64,000 bases of DNA from Cellvibrionaceae bacterium (GCA_021151525.1 JAGKXD010000002.1:1-64000); one strand, 5' to 3'. Counted from the stretch's first letter, positions 33,817 to 42,820 are shown. Program-made: numbers and translations. The notes: generated from the sequence alone by a model not told the origin.

Positions 33817-35724
33817 TTGAACGATATCACCAAGAACCTTCTGATTTGGCTCGTTATTCTTGTAGTCGTAATCAGTGTGTTCCAAAACTTCAGCAGAACG
33901 CCAAGCAGCGATGTAATCAGCTACTCTGATTTCATCAAGGCCGTTAAAGATGAACGTGTTCAGGATGTCGTTATTGATCAACTGAGTATTGAAGGGACGT
34001 TCACAGATCGTACAACCTTCAAGACGGTTAGGCCGGGGCCTGATCCAAAGCTTGTTGACGATCTCTACGCGCACAACGTGAATTTCCGTGGTCGCGAAGT
34101 TGAGCAACCAAGCTTCTTGTACCAATTGTTTCTCGCCTGTGCACCTGTGTTAATCATCCTTGGTGTGTTCTGGTTTTTTATGCGCCAAATGCAAGGTGGT
34201 GGAGGCGGTAAAGGCGGCCCAATGAGCTTTGGTAAAAGCAAGGCGCGCTTGCTAGGTGAAGACCAGATTAAAACTACTTTTGCCGATGTGGCAGGAGTGG
34301 ATGAAGCCAAAGAAGAGGTGCAAGAGCTTGTACAGTTCCTGCGTGACCCATCCAAATTCCAACGTTTGGGCGGCATGATTCCGCGCGGCGTGTTAATGGT
34401 CGGGCCACCAGGTACAGGTAAAACCCTGTTGGCCAAAGCTATCGCTGGCGAAGCCAAAGTGCCTTTCTTTTCAATTTCCGGTTCAGATTTCGTGGAGATG
34501 TTTGTTGGTGTGGGTGCGAGCCGCGTGCGCGATATGTTTGACCAAGCCAAGAAACAAGCGCCGTGCATTATTTTTATTGACGAGATTGATGCTGTAGGTC
34601 GTCACCGTGGTGGTGGTCATGGTGGTGGTCACGATGAGCGTGAACAAACTCTCAACCAATTGTTGGTAGAGATGGACGGTTTTGAAGGTAACGACGGTGT
34701 AATCATTATCGCTGCGACTAACCGTGCAGATGTGTTGGATAAAGCCTTACTGCGTCCAGGCCGTTTTGACCGTCAAGTTTATGTTGGTTTGCCTGATATT
34801 CGCGGTCGTGAACAAATCCTTAAAGTTCATATGCGCAAAGTGCCGCTGGATGATCGAGTAAGTGCATCAGTTATTGCTCGCGGTACCCCTGGGTTCTCGG
34901 GTGCGGAATTAGCGAACCTGGTTAACGAAGCTGCTTTGACTGCTGCGCGCGGCAACAAGCGCTTGGTGACTATGGAAGATTTCGAAAAAGCTCGCGATAA
35001 AATCATGATGGGTGCCGAGCGCAAGTCCATGGTGATGAGCGAGAAAGAGAAAGAAAACACGGCTTACCACGAAGCTGGCCACGCGATTATTGGCTGCCTT
35101 GTACCTGAGCATGATCCAGTTCATAAGGTCACCATCATTCCTCGCGGTGGTGCTTTGGGTGTAACTCAATATTTGCCGGAAGAAGACAAATACAGCTGGA
35201 GCAAGCGCTCACTTGAATCGCGCCTGTGCACTCTGTTTGGTGGCCGTATTGCCGAAGAAATGACCTTGGGCATTGATGGTGTTACGACCGGTGCATCTAA
35301 CGATATCGAGCGAGCAACGAGCATGGCACGCAACATGGTGACCAAATGGGGCTTGTCCGCTAAATTGGGTCCTATGCATTACGGCGAAGAAGAGGGTGCT
35401 TATCCCGGTATGTCTAGCCAGCAGTATTCCGGCGAAACCTCCCGCCAAATTGACGAAGAGGTTCGTCGTATTGTCGATGAATGTTATGCGCGCGCGCATA
35501 AAATTTTAGAAGACAATCGCGATATTTTGGAAACCATGAAAGATGCCTTGATGGAGTACGAGACTATCGATGCAGAGCAAGTTGCTGATTTGATGGCGCG
35601 TCGTAAAGTTCGCCCACCGCGCGAATGGAATGACGATGATGACTTCAATAAGCATATTCGCAAAGATTCTGGTGATTCCGGCGAGCAAGCAGGCCCGATT
35701 GGTGGTCCAGCGAATACGCACTAA
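33817..35724 (+). CDS. ftsH: ATP-dependent zinc metalloprotease FtsH
   Basis: The 635-residue membrane AAA+ protease degrades regulatory and misfolded membrane proteins. Features: two N-terminal membrane helices (about 6-22 and 100-120) around a periplasmic domain, Walker A GPPGTGKT (about 194-201), Walker B IIFIDEID (about 249-256), the second region of homology ATNRADVLDKALLRPGRFD, and the zinc site HEAGH (about 417-421). The start is TTG at 33817, with GAGG at 33805-33808, and the encoded N-terminus (NDITKNLLIWLVI) matches E. coli FtsH. rlmE, usually just upstream, is absent. Confidence 0.97.
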   Translation: MNDITKNLLIWLVILVVVISVFQNFSRTPSSDVISYSDFIKAVKDERVQDVVIDQLSIEGTFTDRTTFKTVRPGPDPKLVDDLYAHNVNFRGREVEQPSFLYQLFLACAPVLIILGVFWFFMRQMQGGGGGKGGPMSFGKSKARLLGEDQIKTTFADVAGVDEAKEEVQELVQFLRDPSKFQRLGGMIPRGVLMVGPPGTGKTLLAKAIAGEAKVPFFSISGSDFVEMFVGVGASRVRDMFDQAKKQAPCIIFIDEIDAVGRHRGGGHGGGHDEREQTLNQLLVEMDGFEGNDGVIIIAATNRADVLDKALLRPGRFDRQVYVGLPDIRGREQILKVHMRKVPLDDRVSASVIARGTPGFSGAELANLVNEAALTAARGNKRLVTMEDFEKARDKIMMGAERKSMVMSEKEKENTAYHEAGHAIIGCLVPEHDPVHKVTIIPRGGALGVTQYLPEEDKYSWSKRSLESRLCTLFGGRIAEEMTLGIDGVTTGASNDIERATSMARNMVTKWGLSAKLGPMHYGEEEGAYPGMSSQQYSGETSRQIDEEVRRIVDECYARAHKILEDNRDILETMKDALMEYETIDAEQVADLMARRKVRPPREWNDDDDFNKHIRKDSGDSGEQAGPIGGPANTH

Positions 35725-35749
35725 ATCGATTTATTGAGTTGTATATCAA

Positions 35750-35779
35750 AACCCCGAGCTTGCTCGGGGTTCTTTTTTT
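35750..35779 (+). terminator. Rho-independent terminator after ftsH
   Basis: AACCCCGAGC and GCTCGGGGTT form a perfect 10-bp stem with a two-base spacer in the loop, followed by C and T7. It separates ftsH from folP-glmM, which must then rely partly on readthrough or on another promoter. Confidence 0.9.
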
Positions 35780-35801
35780 ACTGGTTTTAAATAGGCGTTT
35801 T

Positions 35802-36662
35802 ATGATTTTGCAGTGCGCTAAACATTGCCTAGATTTGTCTACACCAAAAATCATGGGCATCCTCAATATCACTCCCGATTCTTTTTCAGATGGTGGCAGC
35901 TATTTGCAAGAGGGGCGAATTTCGCTCGATTTAGTACTTAAACGTGCAGAACAAATGTTGGCAGAAGGGGCAGATATTCTGGATGTTGGTGGCGAGTCCA
36001 CTCGCCCCGGCGCAGCTATTGTTTCGGAGCAGGAAGAGCTTGATCGTGTTATCCCCGTTGTAGAAGCTCTTGTCCAAAAGCTGGGTGCACTTGTATCGGT
36101 AGATACCAGTACTGCTAGTGTTATTGAAGAGTCCGCACAAAAAGGTGCAGGCATTATTAACGATGTGCGTGCATTGATGCGTGACGGAGCCTTAGGTGCA
36201 GCCGCCAAAACGGGCCTGCCTATTTGCTTGATGCACATGCAGGGGCAGCCACACAACATGCAAGATGCGCCGCGTTATGAAGATGTAATTGTCGAAGTAT
36301 CCGAATTTTTGCAACAACGTATAAACGCATGCAGCGCGGCAGGTATCACAAAAGAACGCATTTTGATTGATCCGGGATTTGGCTTTGGCAAGACTCTCGC
36401 GCATAATCTCGCCCTCTTAGCGCGCCTGCCGGAACTGGCAGCTTTAGGTGCTCCGATTTTGGTGGGGTTATCGCGCAAATCTCTTTTGGGGCAATTGCTT
36501 AATCGCGGTGTCGATGAACGCTTGCCCGGTAGTTTGGCGCTGGCGTTGGCCGCCGCTGAACGCGGTGCTGCCATCATTCGTGTGCATGATGTAGCCGCTA
36601 CCAAAGATGTTTTAAGTGTTCGCAGCGCTCTTATAAACAGCGCAATAAAAATTCATAGTTAG
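35802..36662 (+). CDS. folP: Dihydropteroate synthase
   Basis: FolP condenses p-aminobenzoate with dihydropterin pyrophosphate in folate synthesis and is the target of sulfonamides. The 286-residue product has MGILNITPDSFSDGG (near 18), DVGGESTRPGA (near 60), GAGIINDVRAL (near 112) and the C-terminal DVAATKDVL region. I chose the Met at 35802 because the frame upstream crosses the ftsH terminator and encodes nothing family-like. It lies 14 bases before glmM, as in other gammaproteobacteria. Confidence 0.95.
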   Translation: MILQCAKHCLDLSTPKIMGILNITPDSFSDGGSYLQEGRISLDLVLKRAEQMLAEGADILDVGGESTRPGAAIVSEQEELDRVIPVVEALVQKLGALVSVDTSTASVIEESAQKGAGIINDVRALMRDGALGAAAKTGLPICLMHMQGQPHNMQDAPRYEDVIVEVSEFLQQRINACSAAGITKERILIDPGFGFGKTLAHNLALLARLPELAALGAPILVGLSRKSLLGQLLNRGVDERLPGSLALALAAAERGAAIIRVHDVAATKDVLSVRSALINSAIKIHS

Positions 36663-36676
36663 TGGAGTAAGGATTC

Positions 36677-38014
36677 ATGGCCCGCAAATATTTTGGTACA
36701 GATGGTATTCGTGGTTTAGTGGGCGAAGCGCCCATCACCCCGGACTTTATGCTTAAACTTGGTTGGGCGGCAGGCCGCGTGCTTATGGATCGTTTCGACG
36801 GTTCAAATATGATTTTGATCGGTAAAGATACCCGCATTTCAGGCTACATGTTTGAATCAGCCCTGCAAGCCGGCTTGATTAATGCTGGTGTGGATGTAGG
36901 TTTGCTAGGCCCAATGCCAACCCCGGGCGTTGCCTATCTGACTCGTACCTTTCAAGCGCAAGCGGGCATTGTGATTAGCGCTTCGCACAATAGTTATGTA
37001 GATAACGGGATTAAATTTTTCGGCGGCAACGGCACCAAACTTCCAGATGAACTAGAGCTCTTAATCGAAGAAGAGTTGGAAAAGCCTATGGTGACCGCGG
37101 AGAAGCTAGGTAAGGCTCGCCGTATAGGTGATGCATCTGGTCGTTATATTGAATTCTGTAAAGGCACCATGCCCTGGGGTTTTAACCTCAAAGGTCTGCA
37201 AATCGTGCTCGACTGCGCCCACGGCGCAACCTACAACATAGCGCCCGATGTATTCAGCGAGCTGGGCGCGAAAATTATCCCTATGTTCGTTGAGCCAAAT
37301 GGCACCAACATCAACCGCAGTTGTGGTTCTACCAAGCCGGAAGCGCTGCAGGAAAAAGTAATCGAAGTGGGTGCTGACTTGGGTATCGCTTTTGATGGCG
37401 ATGGTGACCGCGTAGTTTTCGTTGATCACAAAGGCGAAATTGTTGATGGTGACGAATTGCTTTATATCATCGCCAAATACCAACAGGAATACGCGGGCGG
37501 TTGCGATGGTGTGGTCGGCACCTTGATGAGTAACTTCGGTTTCGAGCTCGGCCTTAAAAAGCTCGGTGTTCCCTTCGCTCGCGCCAAAGTAGGTGATCGC
37601 TATGTGATTGAGATGATGCGTCAAAACGGCTGGCGTTTGGGTGGTGAAAACTCGGGTCATATCGTTTGTAGCAACGTAACCACCACTGGCGATGGCATTA
37701 TTTCAGCGCTTCAAGTTTTATTGGCGATTACGACGTTTGGTGAATCGTTGAATAAAATTAAAAAAGGCATGATCAAAATGCCACAGGTTATGATTAATGT
37801 GCACATGGCAAAGCGAGTTGATCTGAGTACAGATGAAACGGTTCAAGCGGCAGTAAAAGCTACTGAGGAAAAATTAGCAGGAACCGGGCGTGTGCTTTTG
37901 CGTCCATCCGGTACTGAGCCCGTGGTGCGCGTCATGGTCGAGGGTGAAGATAAAAAGCAAGTTAAAGACTTGGCGCAAGAGCTGGCGAAAACGGTTGAGT
38001 CAGCACTGAACTAA
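36677..38014 (+). CDS. glmM: Phosphoglucosamine mutase
   Basis: GlmM converts glucosamine-6-phosphate to glucosamine-1-phosphate for UDP-GlcNAc and cell-wall synthesis. The 445-residue protein has the family start ARKYFGTDGIRG, the phosphoserine loop ISASHNSYVDNGIKFFG (about 99-115), the metal loop FDGDGDR (about 239-245), GENSGH (about 323) and the phosphate-binding RPSGTEPVVRVM near the C-terminus. It is probably cotranscribed with folP. Confidence 0.97.
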   Translation: MARKYFGTDGIRGLVGEAPITPDFMLKLGWAAGRVLMDRFDGSNMILIGKDTRISGYMFESALQAGLINAGVDVGLLGPMPTPGVAYLTRTFQAQAGIVISASHNSYVDNGIKFFGGNGTKLPDELELLIEEELEKPMVTAEKLGKARRIGDASGRYIEFCKGTMPWGFNLKGLQIVLDCAHGATYNIAPDVFSELGAKIIPMFVEPNGTNINRSCGSTKPEALQEKVIEVGADLGIAFDGDGDRVVFVDHKGEIVDGDELLYIIAKYQQEYAGGCDGVVGTLMSNFGFELGLKKLGVPFARAKVGDRYVIEMMRQNGWRLGGENSGHIVCSNVTTTGDGIISALQVLLAITTFGESLNKIKKGMIKMPQVMINVHMAKRVDLSTDETVQAAVKATEEKLAGTGRVLLRPSGTEPVVRVMVEGEDKKQVKDLAQELAKTVESALN

Positions 38015-38116
38015 TCAATGTTAACTACAGTCTTGTTTAAAAATCGCCCAAGGCGAAAGTTTGGGGCTAAAAATTAATCGACGCAGTTTAATTTTTGTCT
38101 CGAAAAGCCCATAAAA

Positions 38117-38173
38117 CTGATAAAAATCAGGGTCTAAGCTAAGATTAGGTTGTATGTTCAATTCATCTTAGCT
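38117..38173 (+). other. Two hairpins in the tpiA leader
   Basis: CTGAT (38117-38121) pairs with ATCAG (38126-38130), and AGCTAAGAT (38137-38145) pairs with ATCTTAGCT (38165-38173) around a 19-base loop. Neither is followed by a T-run. They may be operator or leader structures. Confidence 0.35.
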
Positions 38174-38207
38174 ACCATGGGCGCCCGCTTTGGGGGAGGT
38201 ATTGCTG

Positions 38208-38969
38208 TTGAACAAAACCAGTCACGCAAAGCGTCGCCAGCTTGTCGTTGGCAACTGGAAAATGAATGGAAACCAGCAGTCAAATGCTGAGTTGTTAGCC
38301 AAAATAATCCTAGGCTGGCAAGGTGAACATAACGCTGAAGTCGTTGTTTGTCCGCCCAATCCATACTTGCTACAGACATTTGAAAAGATTTCCAGCTCGC
38401 CCATTTTGTTGGGTGCGCAAAACTTGAGTCAGTACGACTCAGGCGCTTATACCGGTGAAGTATCAGCGCAAATGTTGGCAGAATTGCATTGCAAATTTGT
38501 GATTATTGGTCACAATGAGCGCCGCCGATTGCAGGGTGAAACTGATGCGCAGGTTGCGCAAAAATTTATCGCGGCACAGCGCGCAAATTTGATTCCCATT
38601 CTCTGTATTGGTGAATCATCTGCCCAGCGCGAAAATGGCCAACACCTTGAGGTGATAGGCGCGCAGCTGCAAGCAGTATTCGACCAAGTTGGTCTAGATG
38701 TATTTACAAACGCTGTAGTTGCCTACGAACCCGTTTGGGCGGTAGGGACAGGTAAAACGGCAACACCACAACAAGCTGAGGAAGTGCACCGTTTTATTCG
38801 CACGCGTTTGGGTGATGTTGCTGAGCAAGTTAGAATTTTGTACGGCGGTAGTGTTAAAGCCAGTAATGCAGAGCAGTTGTTCGCAATACCGGATATTGAT
38901 GGTGCCTTGCTCGGCGGAGCTTCATTAGACGCCGATGAGTTTCTGAAGATTTGTGAAGCTGCTGATTAG
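38208..38969 (+). CDS. tpiA: Triose-phosphate isomerase
   Basis: TpiA interconverts dihydroxyacetone phosphate and glyceraldehyde-3-phosphate. The 253-residue protein has VVGNWKMNGN (near 14, with the catalytic Lys), IIGHNERRR (near 96; the His is catalytic and the usual HSERR is HNERR here), AYEPVWAVGTGK (near 170, with the catalytic Glu) and the phosphate loop YGGSVKASNA. I chose the TTG at 38208 because GGGAGGT lies seven bases upstream. It precedes secG as in Pseudomonas. Confidence 0.95.
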   Translation: MNKTSHAKRRQLVVGNWKMNGNQQSNAELLAKIILGWQGEHNAEVVVCPPNPYLLQTFEKISSSPILLGAQNLSQYDSGAYTGEVSAQMLAELHCKFVIIGHNERRRLQGETDAQVAQKFIAAQRANLIPILCIGESSAQRENGQHLEVIGAQLQAVFDQVGLDVFTNAVVAYEPVWAVGTGKTATPQQAEEVHRFIRTRLGDVAEQVRILYGGSVKASNAEQLFAIPDIDGALLGGASLDADEFLKICEAAD

Positions 38970-39055
38970 TATTTTCTGCCAAGAATAATCAGCAGCATTA
39001 GTGACATTCAAACGAAGCTTTTAAATTAAAGCAATATTCATAAAGAGATCCAGCA

Positions 39056-39448
39056 ATGGAAAAGTTAGTATTAATTGTTCACTCAATATCTGCACTGGCA
39101 ATTATTGTGTTGATCTTGTTGCAGCAAGGTAAGGGTGCAGCAGCCGGTGCTTCTTTCGGCTCTGGTGCGTCGCAAACTGTGTTCGGTAGTGATGGTGGTG
39201 GCAGTTTCTTTACACGCGCAACTGCAATTTTTGCAACTGTCTTTTTTGTATTGAGTATTGTGCTTGCTGTAATGGCAAAAAATCATTCTAAAGTTGCTGT
39301 TCAGGGGCTTCCTGCAGTTCCTGCTGCAGCGCAACAAGCTCCCGCTGTTCCTGCACCGGTGACTGATGTGCCTGCTACACAAAATCAAGCTGCTCCAGCG
39401 TCAGCAGCTAGCGATGTTCCAGTAACTACACCGGAGCAAAGCAAGTAA
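39056..39448 (+). CDS. secG: Preprotein translocase subunit SecG
   Basis: SecG assists the SecYEG channel. The 130-residue protein has two membrane helices (about 3-22 and 56-75) joined by the conserved GKGAAAGASFGSGASQTVFGSDG (about 24-47). The C-terminal tail after residue 80 is a long Ala/Pro/Val-rich low-complexity stretch, longer than in E. coli SecG (110 residues) but common in relatives. tRNA-Leu follows eight bases downstream. Confidence 0.93.
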   Translation: MEKLVLIVHSISALAIIVLILLQQGKGAAAGASFGSGASQTVFGSDGGGSFFTRATAIFATVFFVLSIVLAVMAKNHSKVAVQGLPAVPAAAQQAPAVPAPVTDVPATQNQAAPASAASDVPVTTPEQSK

Positions 39449-39455
39449 GAGTAAA

Positions 39456-39540
39456 GCCCGAGTGGTGGAATTGGTAGACACGCTATGTTGAGGTCGTAGT
39501 GGCGTAAGCTGTGCCGGTTCGAGTCCGGCCTCGGGTACCA
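39456..39540 (+). tRNA. tRNA-Leu (anticodon GAG)
   Basis: The 85-base sequence folds as a class II tRNA: acceptor GCCCGAG with CTCGGGT, D-arm with GGTAGAC, anticodon stem CTATG/CGTAG around TTGAGGT (anticodon GAG), a variable arm, T-arm GTTCGAGTC and an encoded CCA. It reads CUC and CUU codons. Its place just after secG matches Pseudomonas. Confidence 0.97.
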
Positions 39541-39587
39541 TATGTAAGTTAGATATTTTTAATTTTGATTTAAAATATCACCGGAAG

Positions 39588-39620
39588 CCCGCTCTAAAAT
39601 TACATTAGAGCGGGTTTTTT
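39588..39620 (+). terminator. Rho-independent terminator after tRNA-Leu
   Basis: CCCGCTCTAA (39588-39597) pairs perfectly with TTAGAGCGGG (39605-39614), followed by T6. It ends the tpiA-secG-tRNA transcript. Confidence 0.9.
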
Positions 39621-39635
39621 ATTTGCGAAAATTTT

Positions 39636-40379
39636 ATGCAAAATCCCATCGGTAAAAATCAATTCCAGTTACTGCGTGAGCGTTGCCTTGCTGATTCAAC
39701 GAAAGAATTTTTGGCGCGCGGTAAATCAGTGGTGCGCTGCGAATCTTGTCAGCTTGCGGCTTATGCGTGCATTTGCAATTGGCAACCACATTTAAAGTCC
39801 AATGTTGAATTTGTCTTGCTGTTGCATCGCATTGAAGTGTTTAAGCCCACAAATACTGGGCGTTTAATTGCGGATTTGTTGCCAGCAAGCACGCACGCAT
39901 TTTGTTGGAGTCGAACGGAGCCTGAGCAAGCATTACTAGATTTATTGAGCGATGAAAAGCGCCAATGCTTTATTGTTTTTCCTGCTGATACTCCAGGGGC
40001 AAAAACAAAGCCGCGCGCTGTGTTTACTGAAATTCCTGCAAACGAAAAAATTAAAACGTTTATTTTATTGGATGCAACCTGGAAGCAAAGCGGGCGAATG
40101 TTTCATTTGAGTCGTTGGCTGGAGCATTTACCATGCGTATCCCTGCCTGAAGGTGCGCTACGTGGTTATGCGGTGCGCAAATCTCATCAAGATGATTATC
40201 TCTCCACGGCAGAAGCTGCAGCACTTTGTTTGCAATTAGCGGGTGAGCAGGCGAATAGTGAAATCCTGCTCGATTATTTCCAATTGTTTAATGAGCATTA
40301 TTTGGCGACCCGCGGCAGTTATCCGCCCGTTGTTAATGAGCTTCATGAGCATTTGGCTGCATTGAAATCTACGCGGTAG
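39636..40379 (+). CDS. tapT: DTW-domain tRNA-uridine aminocarboxypropyltransferase
   Basis: The 247-residue protein belongs to the DTW-domain family (E. coli YfiP/TapT), which installs the acp3U modification at tRNA position 47 using S-adenosylmethionine. It has a zinc-binding N-terminal segment (CESCQLAAYACIC, about 35-47), the DTW signature as LLDATWKQSGRM (about 146-157) and RKSHQDDYLSTAEA near 188. In pseudomonads rimP-nusA-infB normally follows the secG/tRNA-Leu region, so synteny changes at this point. Confidence 0.85.
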   Translation: MQNPIGKNQFQLLRERCLADSTKEFLARGKSVVRCESCQLAAYACICNWQPHLKSNVEFVLLLHRIEVFKPTNTGRLIADLLPASTHAFCWSRTEPEQALLDLLSDEKRQCFIVFPADTPGAKTKPRAVFTEIPANEKIKTFILLDATWKQSGRMFHLSRWLEHLPCVSLPEGALRGYAVRKSHQDDYLSTAEAAALCLQLAGEQANSEILLDYFQLFNEHYLATRGSYPPVVNELHEHLAALKSTR

Positions 40380-40465
40380 TTATTCCTGTAAGGCTTTTAT
40401 CCGCATTACTAGCGGCGGATATCGGCACCTAGCTGTGGTTAATTTCCTACAAAAACTAGCGCGAT

Positions 40466-40481
40466 TAGCGACTAGTCGCTA
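40466..40481. promoter_or_regulatory. 16-bp palindrome upstream of the GGA-rich RNA
   Basis: TAGCGACTAGTCGCTA is a perfect palindrome, and an additional CTAGCG lies just before it (from 40456). It lies about 40 bases upstream of the candidate small RNA and is a possible operator. Confidence 0.35.
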
Positions 40482-40503
40482 GACCCCATTTGCCTGAAAA
40501 TGG

Positions 40504-40717
40504 CGTCAACAAGGAGGTATTCAGGGAAGTGGGGTTGACCAAGTAGGGTCAATGGATGCGACTAATTTGTCGCGGCGGCGCGGATGCTGCCATAGGAGTG
40601 GAATGCGCAAGGACTGAAGCTTATCAAGGTTCTGAGAGCATCAAGGACTGGTGAGGAGAGGCTAAGATATTTGTGTCAAAGCCCATAGGAAAAACGCCCG
40701 GCATTGCCGGGCGTTTT
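40504..40717 (+). ncRNA. Candidate Csr/Rsm-type (GGA-rich) small RNA
   Basis: The 357-base gap 40380-40736 has no gene. From 40513 to 40690 the plus strand contains ten GGA triplets, several within AGGA. Simple hairpins display them: GGCGGC/GCTGCC (40574-40579 with 40586-40591, loop GCGGAT), CCAT/GTGG (40590-40593 with 40598-40601, loop AGGA; it shares two bases with the previous one) and CATC/GGTG (40639-40642 with 40650-40653, loop AAGGACT). TTGACC/GGTCAA and GCGAC/GTCGC hairpins lie upstream. It ends in a strong intrinsic terminator. GGA-bearing hairpins plus a terminator is how RsmY/RsmZ/CsrB RNAs sequester CsrA/RsmA. The 5' end is a guess. Confidence 0.45.
40690..40717. terminator. Strong bidirectional terminator
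   Basis: AAAAACGCCCGGC pairs perfectly with GCCGGGCGTTTTT around ATT. T5 on one side and A5 on the other let it serve both the candidate small RNA (plus) and the DUF3530 gene (minus). Confidence 0.92.
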
Positions 40718-40736
40718 TGTTTGTTATTTTTGATTT

Positions 40737-41828
40737 CTATTTGAGCGTTGACATGTTGGCTGAATTCATCGACTTGTCGCCGCCGGTCAATTCATTGCCC
40801 TCGGCTTTTCTCGCTAAAAAACCATGTATTTTGGCTAGCCAAAAGTTTTGCGTATCATTGACGGCTACTGGCGGTTGGCTGGGCACAATAAATTGTTGGT
40901 AGTCTGTTAGGTTCTGGCGCATAGCTTCAGCGCGATGCGTGCGTCTTAACTCTACTTGTGCGGCATTATCTGGGTCAAAAAATACATCCATTATCGGCAA
41001 ATCCTTCACTGAAAAAATGGCGACGAGCTGTTCCTTTGTCAAGGGTTCTTGATGTTGCAAGTTCACCAGTATGAGTGCTTGCAGGGGGCCGTCAACCGTA
41101 TCGCTAGTAGTACTGCTCTTATTGATCTTTTTGTAGAGACCAGCAAGGGCATCGGGCGCGCTGCTGTTATCAACCATCACTACAAGATTGAATTGCCCTA
41201 TTTTATTGAGTTGAGCGACTGCTGCGTCAACTCGCTCACTAATAAGCTTGCCGCGTGGAATCAATGGCTTTGGGGGCTCTGAGGAGGCTGAGCTTGCAGT
41301 GGCAGCTACTTCAACAGGGGCTGAGCTGGCTGCTGCCGAGCTTGCGGACTCGGCGGCAAGACTGCTGGTAGGTGCAACCTCCCGCTCCGGCGCAGCTTCT
41401 TGGTATTTACTCGGTAGTGGTAATGCCATGGTCGCCCAGCCGTAAAGTGGCAGATTTCGGCGAAGATTCTCAAGATTGGTTGGCCAGAGTTGCGGTGTTT
41501 CAGGAGCATGCATAATCAGGAGCGCCCCCTTAGGTTTGCGCGTTTCGCCAGATTTATAGAGTGAAATGATTTTTTCGTCGGGCGTTTCCAGTGGCTGCAA
41601 TTCATCAGCTTTGGCAATTGCAGTAAAGGCTTTAGCGAGTAAGGCGTTATCACGTTCAAGGTTGCTCGTGTAGATTGGCTTTTCAGCTGCAACAGATGAG
41701 GCAGCGCTCGATGCTGTGCCAGCATTCGCGGTGGGGTCTTGAGCTAAACATTCAGCGTTTGCAAAGACTAGTGCGCTAGCTACACACAGTTTTGGCAGGT
41801 ATTGAAATAATCTATTGAGAATGAACAT
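40737..41828 (-). CDS. DUF3530 family exported protein
   Basis: The 363-residue protein has a signal peptide (about 1-29, ending near CLAQ) and an alpha/beta-hydrolase-like outline: KPKGALLIMHAPETPQLWPTNLENLRRNLPLYGW near 100 and QFNLVVMVDNSS near 215. This fits the DUF3530 family found next to rpe in pseudomonads. A Ser/Ala-rich low-complexity insert spans about 153-187. The nucleophile elbow expected of a hydrolase is not clear (DNSSA), so enzyme activity is uncertain. It is divergent from rpe. Confidence 0.7.
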   Translation of the reverse strand: MFILNRLFQYLPKLCVASALVFANAECLAQDPTANAGTASSAASSVAAEKPIYTSNLERDNALLAKAFTAIAKADELQPLETPDEKIISLYKSGETRKPKGALLIMHAPETPQLWPTNLENLRRNLPLYGWATMALPLPSKYQEAAPEREVAPTSSLAAESASSAAASSAPVEVAATASSASSEPPKPLIPRGKLISERVDAAVAQLNKIGQFNLVVMVDNSSAPDALAGLYKKINKSSTTSDTVDGPLQALILVNLQHQEPLTKEQLVAIFSVKDLPIMDVFFDPDNAAQVELRRTHRAEAMRQNLTDYQQFIVPSQPPVAVNDTQNFWLAKIHGFLARKAEGNELTGGDKSMNSANMSTLK

Positions 41829-41929
41829 ATTTCTTTCGTTGCCTTATCTAAACGCATCTCTTTAGAATGCGGGTATGTCGTAGCGGAAGTGCTCCCAGTA
41901 CGGAGCTCTTACTGGTAATCGGATCATTT

Positions 41930-42634
41930 ATGGAAAACTTTAAGGCTATGCAGAACTTTAAGCGAGATTTCAAAATTGCCCCTTCCATTTTGGCGGCTGA
42001 CTTTGCACGTTTGGGTGCCGAGGCTGATGCAGTGCTAGCCGCAGGCGGCGATTTTATTCATTTCGATGTGATGGATAACCACTACGTACCCAACCTTACT
42101 GTTGGTCCCATGGTGTGTAAGGCTTTGCGCAAATACGGTATTACCGCACCTATAGATGTGCATTTGATGGTGGAGCCAGTCGATGATTTGATTGTGCAGT
42201 TTGCGGAAGCTGGTGCGACCTATATTAGCTTTCATCCGGAAGCGTCACGTCATATCGACCGTTCAATCGAGTTGATTAGGGAGAAGGGCTGTAAGCCCGG
42301 ATTGGTGCTCAACCCCGCCAGCTCGCTGGAACTGGTTAAGCATTCCCTTTATAAAATCGATATATTGTTGTTGATGTCCGTTAATCCTGGCTTTGGCGGT
42401 CAGAAATTTATCCCCCATACTTTGGATAAGTTGCGTGAGGCACGTTCACTGATCGATGCAGGAGGATTTTCTACCCGTCTAGAAGTTGATGGTGGTGTTG
42501 GTTTAAGCAATATTCGCGAAATTGCAGAAGCTGGTGCTGATACCTTTGTGGCCGGTTCTGCAATTTTTGGTGCGCCCGATTATGCGGAAGCGATCAAGGC
42601 TATGCATGCAGAGTTGGCTGCTGCCTCATTTTGA
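41930..42634 (+). CDS. rpe: Ribulose-phosphate 3-epimerase
   Basis: Rpe interconverts ribulose-5-phosphate and xylulose-5-phosphate. The 234-residue product has IAPSILAADFARLG, HFDVMDNHYVPNLTVGP with the metal-binding His and Asp, HLMVEPVD, LLMSVNPGFGGQKF and LEVDGGV with the second catalytic Asp. I placed the start at 41930 (CGGA six bases before); 41948 is possible. In pseudomonads gph follows rpe; it is missing here, and trpE comes next after a 358-base gap. Confidence 0.95.
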   Translation: MENFKAMQNFKRDFKIAPSILAADFARLGAEADAVLAAGGDFIHFDVMDNHYVPNLTVGPMVCKALRKYGITAPIDVHLMVEPVDDLIVQFAEAGATYISFHPEASRHIDRSIELIREKGCKPGLVLNPASSLELVKHSLYKIDILLLMSVNPGFGGQKFIPHTLDKLREARSLIDAGGFSTRLEVDGGVGLSNIREIAEAGADTFVAGSAIFGAPDYAEAIKAMHAELAAASF

Positions 42635-42754
42635 TTGAGGTGACGAATTAACCGTGAATTGAGGGTAGGCATTTCTGGATTAATTCAGTACACTTGCCCT
42701 TAGCTAGAACGCAATAATCCTTAAAACGAGAAGCAACTGCTGGGAATTACCCTC

Positions 42755-42820
42755 GTGACAAACGCAACCTTTACCACTACAGAGTGCGCTGCCTACCTCG
42801 TCGCCCGATGGCGTCGTTAG
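42755..42820 (+). promoter_or_regulatory. Possible trp leader peptide
   Basis: The 358-base gap before trpE contains a 21-codon frame starting at GTG (GGGAA eight bases upstream). It encodes VTNATFTTTECAAYLVARWRR, with one Trp codon four codons from the end counting the stop. The sequence after it has repeated complementary blocks (TGCAAGC, GTTTGCA twice, TGCAAAC, between about 42836 and 42917) that could form alternative hairpins, but no clear T-run. It is a candidate transcription attenuator, weakened by the single Trp codon. Confidence 0.35.

Noticed and set aside
40380..40736. Known housekeeping RNAs (6S, 4.5S, tmRNA, RNase P) in the gap after tapT
   Set aside because: None of their conserved sequence signatures is present; only the GGA-rich pattern and terminator remain.
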